Shown here: in pieces, positions 12,782 to 39,087 of the stretch
How positions within the stretch are numbered: position 1 is the stretch's first letter
Layout: every line of letters begins with the position of its first letter
NCBI RefSeq assembly: GCF_964656455.1
Contig: NC_135713.1
Coordinates: 190,086,187 to 190,150,186, forward strand
Direction of reading: 5' to 3'
Source: Halichoerus grypus
Taxonomy: Eukaryota; Chordata; Mammalia; Carnivora; Phocidae
Length of the DNA stretch: 64,000 nt
Notes under the pieces: generated by a model
The model's input: the letters and a program-made list of their open reading frames with translations, nothing else
Database searches by the model: none
Told to the model about the DNA's origin: nothing
Translations under genes and position numbers: made by a program

Positions 12782-12960
12782 CGCCGCCGTCGCCCGGGAC
12801 GCGGGGACCCACGCACCCTGGGACGCCCGCGGCCCGACGGAGAGCCGCGCGGGCCAATCTTCCCTGCGGGCGCGTCTCCGCGCAGAAGCAAGAGGGGAAA
12901 GGACGGGGTGTGGCTTGGGCAAATTTCCTGCAAACGCGATTTGCGATTTGCGATTTGCAG
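12640..12960 (-). promoter_or_regulatory. AARSD1 CpG-rich promoter
   Basis: CpG-dense sequence spans the AARSD1 start codon (12781) and the first 180 bp upstream. This implies that AARSD1 has its own start site independent of PTGES3L. A heptamer (gcgattt) is repeated three times at about 12935-12957. Confidence 0.6.
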
Positions 12961-13494
12961 ACGTTCCGGGGAGCCTAGCGACTGTGTGAAGACTTTGGAA
13001 AGAACGAGAAGACAAAATAAAACAAAACTGCTTGCGGCCTGAACTTGTCAAGGCCCTCAATTTTGGCCCCGCGCAGTGTCGGCTGGGTGGTACTCATTTG
13101 GAGACACGGCAGCGCTGCCCAATAGAAATTAGCGCAAGCCCCACATGCTAATGTTGTATTGAGAGCAACAGACCCAGAATATTATGTCAATGCGTAATAA
13201 CGAGTGTAAAAATGAGTGAGATTTTGTTTCCGCACAAAATTTTCGAAAGCTGATGTGTATTTTGCACTTAAAGCACATCTCAGCTTGCACTGGCCACATC
13301 TTAATACTCAATAATCACATGCGCTCAATAACACCAGGTGACTAGTACTACCTAATTGGACAGTGTAGATAAGCAAGGCTAACACAAGTTACAAACTGTA
13401 ATCAGTACCTTAAAACGTTAGACGGATTAAATGTTAAAATCAACTTCCTGCTCTCTTAAATCGGCTAATAATAAAGTTTGAAGACTCCAGGTGT

Positions 13495-13541
13495 TTCAAA
13501 ATTTAGGACTTTTCAAATTTTAGGACTTTTCAAATTTTAGG
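13495..13541. repeat. 17-bp tandem repeat
   Basis: The unit cttttcaaattttagga recurs nearly three times in intergenic AT-rich DNA. Confidence 0.8.
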
Positions 13542-13784
13542 CAGTAATGCAGAGCATACCCCATCCGCTTTGTAACACGTTCCATTTGGAACTCTGGAGC
13601 AACATCATGTCATCAAACACATTATTTATGCTGACAAATAAATGCACTGCATAGAATAAATAAATACTGTAATTAGCTCCATATCATTTTAGGTCAGGTT
13701 TTGCTGCCAAATGAGTTTTGCTGTCAGTTTGTTTGTTTTTTTTTTAAACTGGGTTTTCAGAACTTTTTGGTTTTCAGAATTGTG

Positions 13785-13935
13785 GGTAAGAGGAGGAACA
13801 TATGCTATACAAGTTCAAGTCCCGACTCTGCCACTTATTGTGACCTGTTCAATCACCTATAAAGAAAAGACCTAATTATAAGGTTGATTTGAGGTTCAAA
13901 AATTTTTAATGAGATAATATATAGACTTAGTAAAT
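13785..13935 (+). repeat. MIR SINE fragment
   Basis: 'gtcccgactctgccacttat' followed by degraded MIR. Confidence 0.55.
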
Positions 13936-14489
13936 TGTAAAGCATGATACAATTTTGTATTATCAGATTTTTTTAATGTCAACAGCAAAATGGGCAAAAG
14001 ATATATACAGAGCACTTTAAAAGAAATACCAATCACTAATAAAAATAAACAATGAACATCTTATAATTAATATAAGTAAATTAAATCAGGTACAATTTTT
14101 TACCTTCACAAATATCTAAAAGGTTTTGGAGAATGGGGCACTCTACTGGTGGGAGCAGGAAGCTGTTCAAGTTCATCTAAGAGTAACCTAGCAACAGCTA
14201 TCAAAATGTTTAAATGTATCTACTCTTTGACCTGACAATTCCACTTCTAGAAATCTACCTTATTCTTTCCGGATATGTAAAGATACACATTTTTAAATGT
14301 TCATTACATCATTGTTTGAAAACTGAAAAAGACCACCAACAACCTAAATGTCCCTCAATAAGGAATCAGTTAAATTATGGAAAGTATATTCAATTGAATA
14401 CCATGTAGGCATGAAAAAGAGTTAGATTTGCATATACTAATTTGGAAAGAGTCCCAATATATATTAAGTAAAATAAAAAGCAGGGCTCA

Positions 14490-14693
14490 GGGCGCCTGGG
14501 TGGCTCAGTTGGTTAAGCGACTGCCTTCGGCTCAGGTCATGATCCTGGAGTCCCTGGATCGAGTCCTGCATCGGGCTCCCTGCTCGGCGGGGAGCCTGCT
14601 TCTCCCTCTGACCCTCCCCCCTCTCATGTGCTCTCTCTCTCTCTCATTCTCTCTGTCTCAAATAAATAAATAAAATCTTTAAAAAAAAAAAAA
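14490..14693 (+). mobile_element. CAN SINE, 'subfamily B'
   Basis: Perfect target duplication aaaagcagggctca. Diagnostic 'gatcctggagtccctggatc' and CTGACCCTCCCCCCTCTCAT middle; long pure A tail suggests a recent insertion. Confidence 0.95.
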
Positions 14694-14897
14694 AAAAGCA
14701 GGGCTCAAGTTGTACATAGTGTGATTCTAATTGTGTACACACACTGCATTGGTTTATATGTCTTTTAAATTTCAATATATATTATACTATATATAAGTAA
14801 TATACAAAACCGTATGTTTCATATGTATTATAGTATTAATGGAACTTATAACATATACAGTGTATATACATATATACATATAGAAATTTATCAGAGA

Positions 14898-15068
14898 GGG
14901 GCGCCTGGGTGTCTCAGTTAGGCATCTGCCTTCGGCTCAGGTCATGATCCCAGGGTCCTGGGATTAAATCCCACATCAGGCTCTCTGCTCAGGGGGAGCC
15001 TGCTTCTCCCTCTCCCTCTGCCCCTGTTTTGCTCTCTTTCTCTCTTAAATAAAATCTTTTTTAAAAAT
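14898..15068 (+). mobile_element. CAN SINE
   Basis: Head with 'gggtgtctcagttaggc' (5-bp deletion), tail AAATAAAATC. Confidence 0.9.
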
Positions 15069-15094
15069 TAAAAGCTGTTAACAGTGGTTACCCC

Positions 15095-15284
15095 AGGACA
15101 CTTGGGTGTCTCAGTTGGTTAAGTGTCTGCCTTTGGCTTCGGTCATGATCCCAGAGTCCTGGGATCGAGCCCCACTTCGGGCTCTCTGCTCAGCTGGGAG
15201 TCTGCTTGTCCCTCTCCCTCTGCCCTGCTTATGCTCTCTCTGTCTCTCTCTCTAATAAATAAATAAAATTTAAAAAACAAAAAC
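15095..15284 (+). mobile_element. CAN SINE
   Basis: Flanked by the duplication agtggttacccc. Confidence 0.9.
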
Positions 15285-15340
15285 AAAGTGGTTACCCCTA
15301 TTGAGGGAGTACAAATTCTACTTTAAATTTTATACCCTTC

Positions 15341-15510
15341 AGGGCACCTGGATCGCTCAGTCAGTTGGCCTTCCACTTGGGGTCCTGGGATTGAGCCCCA
15401 TGTTGGGCTCCCTGCTCAGTGGGGAGTCTGCCTCTTCCTCTCCCCCTCCCCCCCATTCGTGCGAGCTTGCTGGCTCTCTCTCAAATAAATAAATAAAATC
15501 TTTTAAAAAA
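15341..15510 (+). mobile_element. CAN SINE
   Basis: Head agggcacctggatcgctcag, deleted in the tRNA-like part, tail AAATAAATAAAATC. Confidence 0.9.
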
Positions 15511-15520
15511 TCTTTAACAA

Positions 15521-15708
15521 GAGGCTCCTGGGTGGCTCTGTCGTTAAGCACCTGCCTTCGGCTCGGGTCATGATCTCAGGGTCCTGGCATCGAGCCCCAC
15601 GTCAGGCTCCCTGCTCCGCAGGAAGCCTGCTTCTCCTTCTCCCACTCCCCCTGCTGGTGTTCCCTCTCTCGCTGTCTCTCTCTGTCAAATAAATAAATAA
15701 ATAATCTT
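15521..15708 (+). mobile_element. CAN SINE
   Basis: Target duplication aaaaaatctttaacaa is the tail of the previous SINE, so this copy landed in that tail. Confidence 0.95.
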
Positions 15709-15895
15709 TTTAAAAAATCTTTAACAAATAAATTTCTATACTATTTTAATTATTAACTATGTCTATATATTACCAATATAAACCTTCAAGTTCAATTTTT
15801 TAAATAAATCTTAGTACTTTACCATGAGTTCAAGGGCAAAGTCTGGGTATAGCATTTTGTTTAAGTACATATTAGGCACTCAAAAAATGTTTATG

Positions 15896-16082
15896 GGGGC
15901 GCCTGGGTGGCTCAGTCGGTTAAGCGTCTGCCTTCTGCTCAGGTCACGATCCCAGGGTCCTGGGATCAAGTCCCACATCGGGCTCCCTGCTCAGCAGGGA
16001 GCCTGCTTCTCCCTCTTCCTCTGCTTGCTTCTCCCTCTGCTTGTGCTCTCTCTGACAAAGAAATAAAATCTTAAAAAAAAAA
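15896..16082 (+). mobile_element. CAN SINE
   Basis: Full head and poly(A) end; sixth plus-oriented copy in 1.6 kb. Confidence 0.95.
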
Positions 16083-16491
16083 TTTTAACGGATGAATGGG
16101 GTAGCTGATGAATAGAAGAGTAAACAGAAGAGTAAACAGTAAACAGCTAATATAACAATTAGCTTTGAAAGTATAAAGAAATTTTTGGGAGTATGCAGAA
16201 AGCTGAGGCGGGTTTCTGGCTAGTTCTAGGGGTGCAGTAGATATATGGTTCTAGGGGCGGCAATATAGCAAAAGGCTGGGTATGGTCTGAGAAATAGGAG
16301 CTGGGCACGGGAAAATTCCCCAGTTTGGTTACAAGCCTGCTCCCAACATCTTTCTGCTTCCAATCTCAACAATGAGGACCAGGATCCGTGACACCCACCC
16401 CTCCCCTTGAGAGGAACAATAGAGTAGAAGAGGTTTGCCTCCAGGTGGAAGAAGTGCAAGAAGGAAAGAGACAAAGAACAGTTCTTACAGA

Positions 16492-16497
16492 TTTATT
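16492..16497 (-). terminator. PTGES3L poly(A) signal
   Basis: AATAAA on the minus strand, about 570 bp past the PTGES3L stop. It is the first canonical hexamer in unique sequence after the stop; a CAN SINE (16733-16925) lies within the inferred 3'UTR. Confidence 0.6.
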
Positions 16498-16732
16498 ATA
16501 ATCTATCTGCTGCTTCTTTGGCTTTTGCTCCACCACATATATACACATGCTCAAATACTCAAGAGAGCCCTGATGACTGGCCCAAACACAAAGATTACAG
16601 GCAATTGGTAGCAAGTCAGGAGCCCCACCAGTCTACTCCTCTCCTATCCTGCCATCTGATGCAGCCATACTCAGGTGCCTAGGAAGAAGAAATAAAACAT
16701 GAAGAGGACCCTTAAAAAGAGCTTCAAAAAAA

Positions 16733-16925
16733 GGGGTGCCTGGGTGGCTCAGTCAGTGAAGTGGCCGACTCTTGATTTCCGCTCAGGTCATGATCTCAGC
16801 GTCCTGGGATCGAGCCCCATCGTGGGTTCCATGCTCAGTGGGGAGTCTGCTTGAGATTCCCTCTCCCCCTGCCCCTCCTACTGCTCACGTGCATGCCCCC
16901 TCTCAAATAAATTAAAAAAAAAAAA
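16733..16925 (+). mobile_element. CAN SINE
   Basis: Lies in the inferred PTGES3L 3'UTR, in antisense orientation to that gene. Confidence 0.9.
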
Positions 16926-17068
16926 GAGAGAGAGAGCTTCTAGGTTCAGAGATCCCAGAGACCCCATGGCTAAAGAGCTGGCAAAGACCCCGGCCCCAAC
17001 TTTTCAGAGCAACTGGAAGACGCCCCAGCTTCCACCCCAGCTTCCTCCCCAGCTCTGTCGTACAGAAG

Positions 17069-29238
<12,170 letters not shown>

Positions 29239-30580
29239 TAAGAGTGCCCGGTCCTTCACCAGCACCTTCCTCAGTAGAGTAGGGGTAGATGGTTAGTCTT
29301 CTAGGATAGAAACAAAGAGGAGGAGGAGGGGTTAAAGACAGTCTCCCTAGCCAAATGACTGCAAAGTCTGTTTTCCCCGCCAAAGTAGCATCTCAGAGAT
29401 GCTGGAGACCCTCTCGTTCCAAGGTTCTGCCCTGGCGTGTAACACGTGGGCACAAATATTTGAGCCGATGTAAAAGAAATCAGCTCTGGCACACAGTTAA
29501 TGGACCACCTCATCGTGCCACATCTGCTTTCTCCAAAACCCAGATTGCTCTAACCATTCTCCTTATGGTGGTGACATGAGTGAGTCGTTGGTCCCGGAAG
29601 ACATTCAGTCAAGCTGGGATGCGTATTCCTTCGCTTGGAGCAGGTTCGAGAGTCGTTGGGCCAGAATTTGAATTCCTTTACAAATACTGACACCCCTTTC
29701 TTCCTGACCCCAGGTCAGGGGAGGCTGTGTGTGTTCCACAGTTGCTTCTAAAACTAGGAATGGGGATATCGGAAAACAGCATTTCTGAGGGAGTTCACCA
29801 CAAGTTGATTTCAATGTGAGCCCTTTTTTGTGGGTAAGAACTGAGATCTGTTCTGACAAGGTGGCCCACTTCTCATGGCACAGATGGCGGTCTTTTGGAT
29901 TTAGAGCTGGTTAGTTATGAGGAATGGCAACCACTGTCGGTACCACGTCCTCTGGCAAATAACCTTTCCTGGGCACACCTCCCGGCAAGGCGCTGACCCA
30001 GTCTTTTTGAAAGTACATACGCCAGAGGTATACTCCTCGGGAGAACCCTTGCCACCCAAGTCAAGTTGAATGGGAATACGCCTTAGTGATCAGCAGCAAC
30101 TCCTCCCAGGGTTGGGATTCCACTTGTCCTGGAGGCCGGATGATGGAGGGGGTCTGATCACGCAGTAGGGACTACAGAGGGGGTTGGGACTGCAGTAGAT
30201 CACCGCTGACAGCGACTGAGCATTTCCTTGTAAAACTGACTCTAGAGTGATCCTGTTTGGCCTTCAGTATTTTAGCCTTTTTAGTTCGTATTTATCATTC
30301 AGCTTGCATACTGCTCCAGGACTGACCAAAGATGGGCAAAGTGTATCCTATCACTTTCTGGAAAACCAGATGGGATCTGCATACCGCTGATCGGCATTGT
30401 TTCCTGTATTAAATTACCAGCTGCACTCGTGTCTGCGCTATTGCGTAGTCCGCGTTAACTTAATTTTTTTCAGTGACATGTTATTTAAGATGTATTAATG
30501 ATAATTCATTAGAATTAGTCCTCTTTCTGTGTGAAACAGGGTAAGTGTAAAATGTGGAAAATGATATATCTGTGGTTGCT

Positions 30581-30586
30581 AATAAA
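30581..30586 (+). terminator. RUNDC1 poly(A) signal
   Basis: AATAAA followed by a U/GU-rich stretch, giving a 3'UTR of about 1.35 kb (29239 to about 30605) with no young SINE in it. Confidence 0.7.
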
Positions 30587-30871
30587 AATCATAGTATTTT
30601 ATGTAGCTTCTCTACAAAGACCTTAGAGACTCTTGGCTTTGGTTTATAAGTCTGTCTGTGCATTATTAGCCCATCTGATCCAGATCAGTATTTCCTTGAG
30701 CAATGTCTGGCTCTTGGCCTTTCTGCCTCTTCTTGGCTCCCCACCCTGGATCAGCTCAGCTTTGGTGGTGTTTTTTTTCCCCCAGACATTACCCTGCTAT
30801 CTCACCCAGGCCTACGGCCCCATTCCCACAGCACACCTCCCCATACATGCCACTTTGGGAGCTGGCACTTT

Positions 30872-31069
30872 TATTTTTAAAGATTGATTCATTTATTTAT
30901 TAGAGAGCGCGCAGGGGTGAGGGGCAGTGGGAGAGGGAAAAAGAGTCTCCAGCAGACTCCACGCTGAGCACAGAGTCTGACTGGGTGCTCAGTCTCACAA
31001 CCCCGAGATCACGACCCAAGCTGAAACCAAGAGTCGGACACCCAACCAACTGAACCACCCAGGTGCCCC
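30872..31069 (-). mobile_element. CAN SINE
   Basis: Target duplication ggagctggcacttttA. Confidence 0.95.
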
Positions 31070-31250
31070 TGGAGCTGGCACTTTTAAATCCATTTGTCTA
31101 GATATCATTTAGGGTGGATGATAACTGCCATAACTATATGGCACAGCCCTGGATCACCCCAGTATTATCCTTTTCTAATCTTCACAAAGACTAATTTGTA
31201 TCAAGGTTTTGTGCTAGCATCAATGGGAAGCATTTTTAAGTCATCCTAAT

Positions 31251-31436
31251 TTTTTTAAAGATTATTTGAGAGAGAGCGAGCGCTAGTGGGGGGGAGGGAC
31301 AGAGGGAGAAGGAGAGAAGCAGACTCCCCGATGAGCGCGGAGCCCAACGTGGGGCTCGATCTCAAGACCCTGAGATCATGACCTGAGCTGAAACCAAGAG
31401 TCGGACGCTTAACCGACTGAGCCACCCAGGCACCCC
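31251..31436 (-). mobile_element. CAN SINE
   Basis: Imperfect target duplication taagtcatcctaat/taagtcattctgat. Confidence 0.9.
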
Positions 31437-31444
31437 ATAAGTCA

Positions 31445-31615
31445 TTCTGATATAATTCTCACTATTTGTAAGGCAGGACAATATTCTCCCAATTTTATAG
31501 CTGAGTAAACTGAAGTTAAACATCTTGTCCAGGTTTATGTAATGGAAGAGCTGAGATTTGAACTCAAGCTGCCTGAATCCAAATCCTATGGTCTTTATAT
31601 TCTATCATGTTATCT
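31445..31615 (-). repeat. MIR SINE fragment, antisense
   Basis: 'ctcccaattttatagctgag' and 'ctgagatttgaactcaagct'. Confidence 0.6.
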
Positions 31616-32070
31616 CATTGTATCATGCTGCTTCCAGATCTTTTGTTCCTCTCTCTCCTTTATCCACCACGTCGTTCCACCATCACTTTGGGAAAGAGAA
31701 GTTATTTCCCACATACCCACCAGAAATTCATGCTGCCAACGGACTAGGCCACAAGGACATGGGCAGACAGCCGCTGCTCTACCAAGTTCTTCATGAAACG
31801 TAAAGGCAATGTGTAGAGACAGAGACAAGCCCGCCAGCATCCCATAGTCAGACACCTGGTAGTCACTGATATGATCTGCATTATTACTTAAAACAGTAAG
31901 GCTTGGGGGGAGGCACACAGGACAAGGGAGGAGAGAAGGAAACAGTCAGCCTAGGTCTAAGCATATGCAAGAACAGAATGAAAAAGAGCCATAGATATGT
32001 ATCCATAAAAGTGCAGCCTCCTTTGTTATAAAAGTATGATCTGCAAAGCATTCTTAAAGATTTCTAAGAT

Positions 32071-32183
32071 GGGGGCCCCTGGCTGGCTCAGTTGGTAGAC
32101 CAAGCGATTCTTGGTCTCAGGGTTATAAATTCAAGCCCCACATTGGGTGTAGAGATTATTTAAAATCTTAAAAAAAAAAAAAA
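32071..32183 (+). mobile_element. Old short CAN-type SINE
   Basis: Short form ending 'gagattatttaaaatctt' plus poly(A). Confidence 0.85.
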
Positions 32184-32219
32184 GTTTCCTAAGGTGTTCT
32201 GCATTCATTCATTCTTGAA

Positions 32220-33300
32220 TGCCTGCCAATTGCCTGGGCCAGGCTAGATACTAAGGAAAGAAGTCAATAAAACATACCCCCTGTCCTCAAGGAGGACACA
32301 GTCTAACTAAGGAGATACCAAACCAACTGGAGATTTGCATAGCTTGTTAAAAATTGCTGGGTCCCATCTCAGAGATTTTTATTCAGTAGTCCTGGGGTGA
32401 GGCCTGAAAATTTGCAATCCTAACAAGTTCCCAGGTTATGCTGATGCAGCTGCTCTGGGGACCACACTTTGAGAACCACTGATCCAAACCAAATATGTTC
32501 TTTTTTTTTTTAAGATTTTATTTATTTATTTGAGAGAGAGTGCGTGCACAAGCTTAGGGGGGTGGGGAGCAGAGGGAGAGGAAGAAAGAATCCCAAACAG
32601 TCTCCACGCTGACGCAGGGCTTGATCTCACAACCCCAAGATTATGACCTGAGCTGAAATCAAGAGTCGGACGCCCAACCGACTGAGCCACCCAGGCACCT
32701 GCAAACCAAATACATTCTATAATAAAGATAAATATGGATTGGATTGCTGAGGGAGCACAGCAGGAAGAGATTGGTTCTGCCCAGTAGAACTCTGGAGAGG
32801 ATTTGGACAGGTTTTTGCCTGGCTGCAGTGGAGGAGAATAAAGACACGTGGAACCACCTGAGTAAAGACCCCAGGGCTCAGAAGAGGTTGGATATTTGAG
32901 TAGTTGGGGGATGGGGAGGGCAGTATGTGAGGGTGTGAAGGAATTTAGGCTGTAGGAAAGGAGAGGTGAGTTCAAACTTTGGTATAGAGAGCCAACGAAG
33001 GATTTCAAGCACATAAATGGTGGATTTAAGAGTTGTGTTGAGGGAAGCTTCCCAAAATAAGCTCTATAGATCATATGGCTCCACTCCAGACTGGAATTGT
33101 TATCTCCTAGGTTGGAAATCCATCTTTCATAAACATAGCAAGCAATTCTGACCCACACAAAAGTTTGAGGAGGAGAAGAAAAAGATCTGAGGCTGGATAG
33201 ATTAGGGGGCAAGTGGAAAAGGACAGAAAAGATTTAAAACACAAGGAAAAATTCACAGGATTTAGTACTAATTTGATTTGGAGAGTGTTTGTGAGAAGAG
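32220..33300. repeat. Ancient mammal-wide repeat remnant
   Basis: 'gcctgggccaggctagatac', 'acacagtctaactaaggaga' and later 'gccaacgaaggatttcaagc' fit the old family noted at 19160. Split by the SINE at 32501-32701. Confidence 0.4.
32501..32701 (-). mobile_element. CAN SINE
   Basis: Target duplication caaaccaaata(t/c)(g/a)ttct. Confidence 0.9.
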
Positions 33301-33587
33301 TCTACGGCAATTACGAGATTTGAGGATCTGGTTTATATTTTCCAAGAGAGATACAGCAAAAGAGGCAGCAGCAGATAAGGAGGCTGGGAGCAGAGCACAG
33401 AGGTGGAAATGGGCAGGTTGGCATGCTGTAGTGGGAAGAGCACTGGGTTGGGAATGAGAACTTATTCTTCTTCACCATCTTTGTGACTTCGCTGCTCTGG
33501 AACTGTCCTCTCAGAGGCCGGAGTAGATATCTCTGAGGTCCCTTCCAACTGTAAAATGTCATATTCCAAATTAAAACAAAAGATTTT

Positions 33588-33779
33588 TAAGAAGATTTTA
33601 TTTATTTATTTGACAGAGAGAGACACAGCGAGAGAGGGAACACAAGCAGGGGGAGTGGGAGAGGGAGAAGCAGGCTTCCCACTGAGCAGGGAGCCCGATG
33701 CGGGGCTGGATCCCAGGACCCTGGGATCATGACCTGAGCCGAAGGCAGATGCTTAACGACTGAGCCACCCAGGTGCCCC
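33588..33779 (-). mobile_element. CAN SINE
   Basis: Target duplication aaaacaaaagatttt. Confidence 0.95.
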
Positions 33780-34016
33780 AAAACAAAAGATTTTAATTGA
33801 AAAGAAATATAAGTACATAATTACTGTGATAAACCATTGGAATGGGGTCATGAGGGCTGCAGGGAAAATTGGTCCCTGGAGAGCCTTAAGAGAATCAATG
33901 AAACCCTGATTGTTCCCACATCTTGCCCAAGACCAATCCTGTAGATTCTTCAATGTTCAGATAAGCAAAAACTGTAAGATGGTTTCCTTTCTCTTGAATT
34001 CAGAAGACAGCTAAAG

Positions 34017-34222
34017 AGGAGGCGGCTGGGTGGCTCAGTCGTTAAGCGTCTGCCTTCACCTCAGGTCATGATCCCAGGGTCCTGGGATCAAGCCCCACAT
34101 CAGGCTTTCTGCTCAGCCGGAAGCCTGCTTCCTCCTCTCCCACTCCCCCTGCTTGTGTTCTCTCTCTCGCTGTGTCTCGCTCTGTCAAATAAATAAATGA
34201 AATCTTTAAAAAAAAAAAAAAA
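34017..34222 (+). mobile_element. CAN SINE
   Basis: Target duplication agacagctaaaga; long A tail. Confidence 0.95.
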
Positions 34223-34257
34223 AGACAGCTAAAGAACCATCTAAAAACACTCTTTCA

Positions 34258-34365
34258 GGTATGCCTGGCTGGTTCAGTAGGTAGAGCATGTGACTCTTGA
34301 TCTCAAGGTCCTCTGTTCAAGCCCCACCTTGGGCATGGAGCCTACTTAATAATAATAAAATAAAA
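34258..34365 (+). mobile_element. Old short CAN-type SINE
   Basis: Target duplication taaaaacactctt. Confidence 0.85.
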
Positions 34366-34399
34366 ACACTCTTCCAGTAAGTGATGGGAAATAACTCAG

Positions 34400-34625
34400 T
34401 TTGAGAACCAACTAGACCTAGGTTCAAACCTAGATTTGAATCTCATCTATGCTACTGATCAGGGTCAACCTCGGATAGGTAACTTATCCTCTTTGAATCT
34501 CAATTTCCTCATGTCTAAATGGGAAGAAGATACCCAAGATGCAGAGTTGTGAGAATTAAATAGGCTGTCGACTTACCTAAAAAGCCTAGCACAAAGTGGG
34601 TGCTCAGTGATTATCACCATCGTCA
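34400..34625 (+). repeat. MIR SINE
   Basis: 'tcaatttcctcatgtctaaa' and 'cacaaagtgggtgctcagtg' fit a MIR. Confidence 0.7.
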
Positions 34626-34989
34626 CTGCTTATTCTAGCCGGTAATGGGTGTGACATCACTAGACTCTAAATATTGGGGGTAAGCACCCTTGACCGATTG
34701 ATCTTCATCTCTCCCTCCTTACGCCTAACAGTGCACACTAATAGAAGTCCTATTTTGCTGACTCTTGCAAGGCATAAACGTCAATTTCGAACTGTGTCCC
34801 CTCCTAGCGCCCGAGAAAGGAACTACAACCAAGGATGGGGCAGAGCAGCGGAGTCAAAAATCTGCGCGCTTTGCAGCCTTCCTCGCGCTTCCAACCTGTG
34901 CGGGAGAAGGGGACTCCTTTGCTCTTGCCCACAGCTGAAGCTACTAATAAAGTTTGATTTGAATAAATGAGCGCCCAGGGGCTACTCTC

Positions 34990-35141
34990 CCCGCCAGAGC
35001 TTCTTCCGCCCACAACGGATTTCGAGAGGCGGGGCAAGCTTGCGGGGCGGGACCGGAAGTGAGATCAACACTCCCCGGGGTGAAAGGTTAGCGGAAGTGT
35101 CCTTTCTTCCTTTCTGCTGTAGGCTTCAGTGGCCGGTGTCG
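34990..35141 (+). promoter_or_regulatory. RPL27 promoter and 5'TOP exon 1
   Basis: Two GGAAGT ETS-type elements (about 35054 and 35093) precede a pyrimidine tract, CCTTTCTTCCTTTCTG, at 35101. That tract is the expected 5'TOP start site. Noncoding exon 1 ends at 35141 with GTGAGT following. Confidence 0.75.
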
Positions 35142-35356
35142 GTGAGTAGAGACTTGGGTAGGGTGTTCCAATCCGCCGCCATCCGCGGCCCGGGGGTCTA
35201 GTTGCGGGGCGGCGCCGGGCGCTTTCCACTGCTCGGTCTCTGGCGGCTTCGTAGCGCTCCTGTCCTGCGAGCAGAGCCCGCGGGCGGCCTGGGCCGAGAC
35301 GGCAGGGAGCGCAGCCTCGGTTTCCGGGCCCACGGCCTCGGCTTGCGCGTTTCTGA

Positions 35357-38097
<2,741 letters not shown>

Positions 38098-38115
38098 ATT
38101 TGTTTGGTTTCAGTC

Positions 38116-38121
38116 ATTAAA
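38116..38121 (+). terminator. RPL27 poly(A) signal (ATTAAA)
   Basis: ATTAAA 19 bp after the stop, followed by a genomic A-run. The 3'UTR is very short, as is usual for ribosomal protein genes. Confidence 0.75.
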
Positions 38122-38719
38122 AATACCAAAAAAAAAAAAAATCCCTGTCTTCCTGTGGCATGTATTATTAGACTGGGAAGGAAGAACATTCATATGATGA
38201 GACATTGGGTGATGGGTGAGAGGCTGTGGGAGAATATATGAAATAATGCGTTTGTGAGACTTAGACTACTTCCATCCTCAGCCAAGCATCCTTTGATTAT
38301 TTGGATGCCCTGGTTGGGCAAGGTGTGATCTGAACTGTTTCCCAAAAAAGGAGTACTCCTGACATTGACAGGTGCAGAGTAGAACCTGGGCCACTCTGCT
38401 CCCCCTGCCCCCCATTGGGAACACCCACAGGCCCCGCTCAGTGGGCACTGGCTACTTTGGATCGAGAGCCACCAATCTGAGGATCTCAGACCAACTTCAA
38501 AGTGCCATAGTCCCACTGAGATTTAGTAGGTCAGAATTTCCGGGGAGTTACCCGCTGATATGGGTACTGCCCTGATGAGGCCCGCCCTGGAGAGCTGCTC
38601 CCGATGACGGGTGGGGGCTGAGGAAGGCCTGAGCCCCAGAAGAGCCATTCCTAGTGAGATCGGAAGAGGTCCCCAAGTGGCCTGGCTAGCAGAGACCTGC
38701 AAGAAAAGGTGTGATTCAC

Positions 38720-38890
38720 AGGGCACTTGGGTGGCTCAGTTGTTAAGCGTCTGCCTTCGGCTCAGGTCATGATTCCGGGGTCCTGGGATCGAGCCCCACA
38801 TCGGGCTCCCTGCTCAGGCGGGAAGCTTGCTTCTCCCTCTCCCACCCTGCTTGTGTTCCCTCTCTCGCTGTGTCTGTCTCTCAAATCTTT
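38720..38890 (+). mobile_element. CAN SINE, left arm of inverted pair
   Basis: Outer duplication aaaaggtgtgattca (38706 and about 39110). Its tail is interrupted by a minus copy. Confidence 0.9.
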
Positions 38891-39087
38891 TTATTTTTTT
38901 TTAACATTTTTATTTATTTATTTGACAGAGGCACAGCGAGAGAGGGAACACAAGCAGGGGGAGTGGGAGAGGGAGAAGCAGGCTTCCCGTGGAGCAGGGA
39001 GCCCGATGCGGGGCTCGATCCCAGGACCCCGGGACCACGACCTGAGCCAAAGGCAGACGCTTAACGACTGAGCCACCCAGGCGCCCC
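38891..39087 (-). mobile_element. CAN SINE, right arm of inverted pair
   Basis: Inserted into the tail of the plus copy with duplication ctcaaatcttt, giving near-palindromic arms of about 170 bp. Confidence 0.9.

Larger units (their letters stand above)
13965..15810 (+). mobile_element. Old L1 3' end, broken by SINEs
   Basis: L1 ORF2-end and 3'UTR phrases run through 14000-14490 ('cctgacaattccacttctag', 'caacctaaatgtccctcaat'). They resume between SINEs at 14700-14897, 15070-15094 and 15287-15340, and probably in the AT-rich stretch after 15709. Confidence 0.65.
12961..16491. other. AARSD1-PTGES3L intergenic spacer
   Basis: AT-rich. From left to right it holds a 17-bp tandem repeat, a MIR fragment and an old L1 3' end carrying a run of six plus-oriented CAN SINEs. 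No gene seen. Confidence 0.7.
30610..34985. other. RUNDC1-RPL27 intergenic spacer
   Basis: Mostly repeats: seven CAN-type SINEs, a MIR pair and an ancient repeat remnant. No coding exon recognised. Confidence 0.7.

Noticed and set aside
14490..14560. tRNA-like sequences at SINE heads
   Set aside because: They derive from tRNA-Lys but are degenerate and followed by SINE tails; no functional tRNA gene was found.
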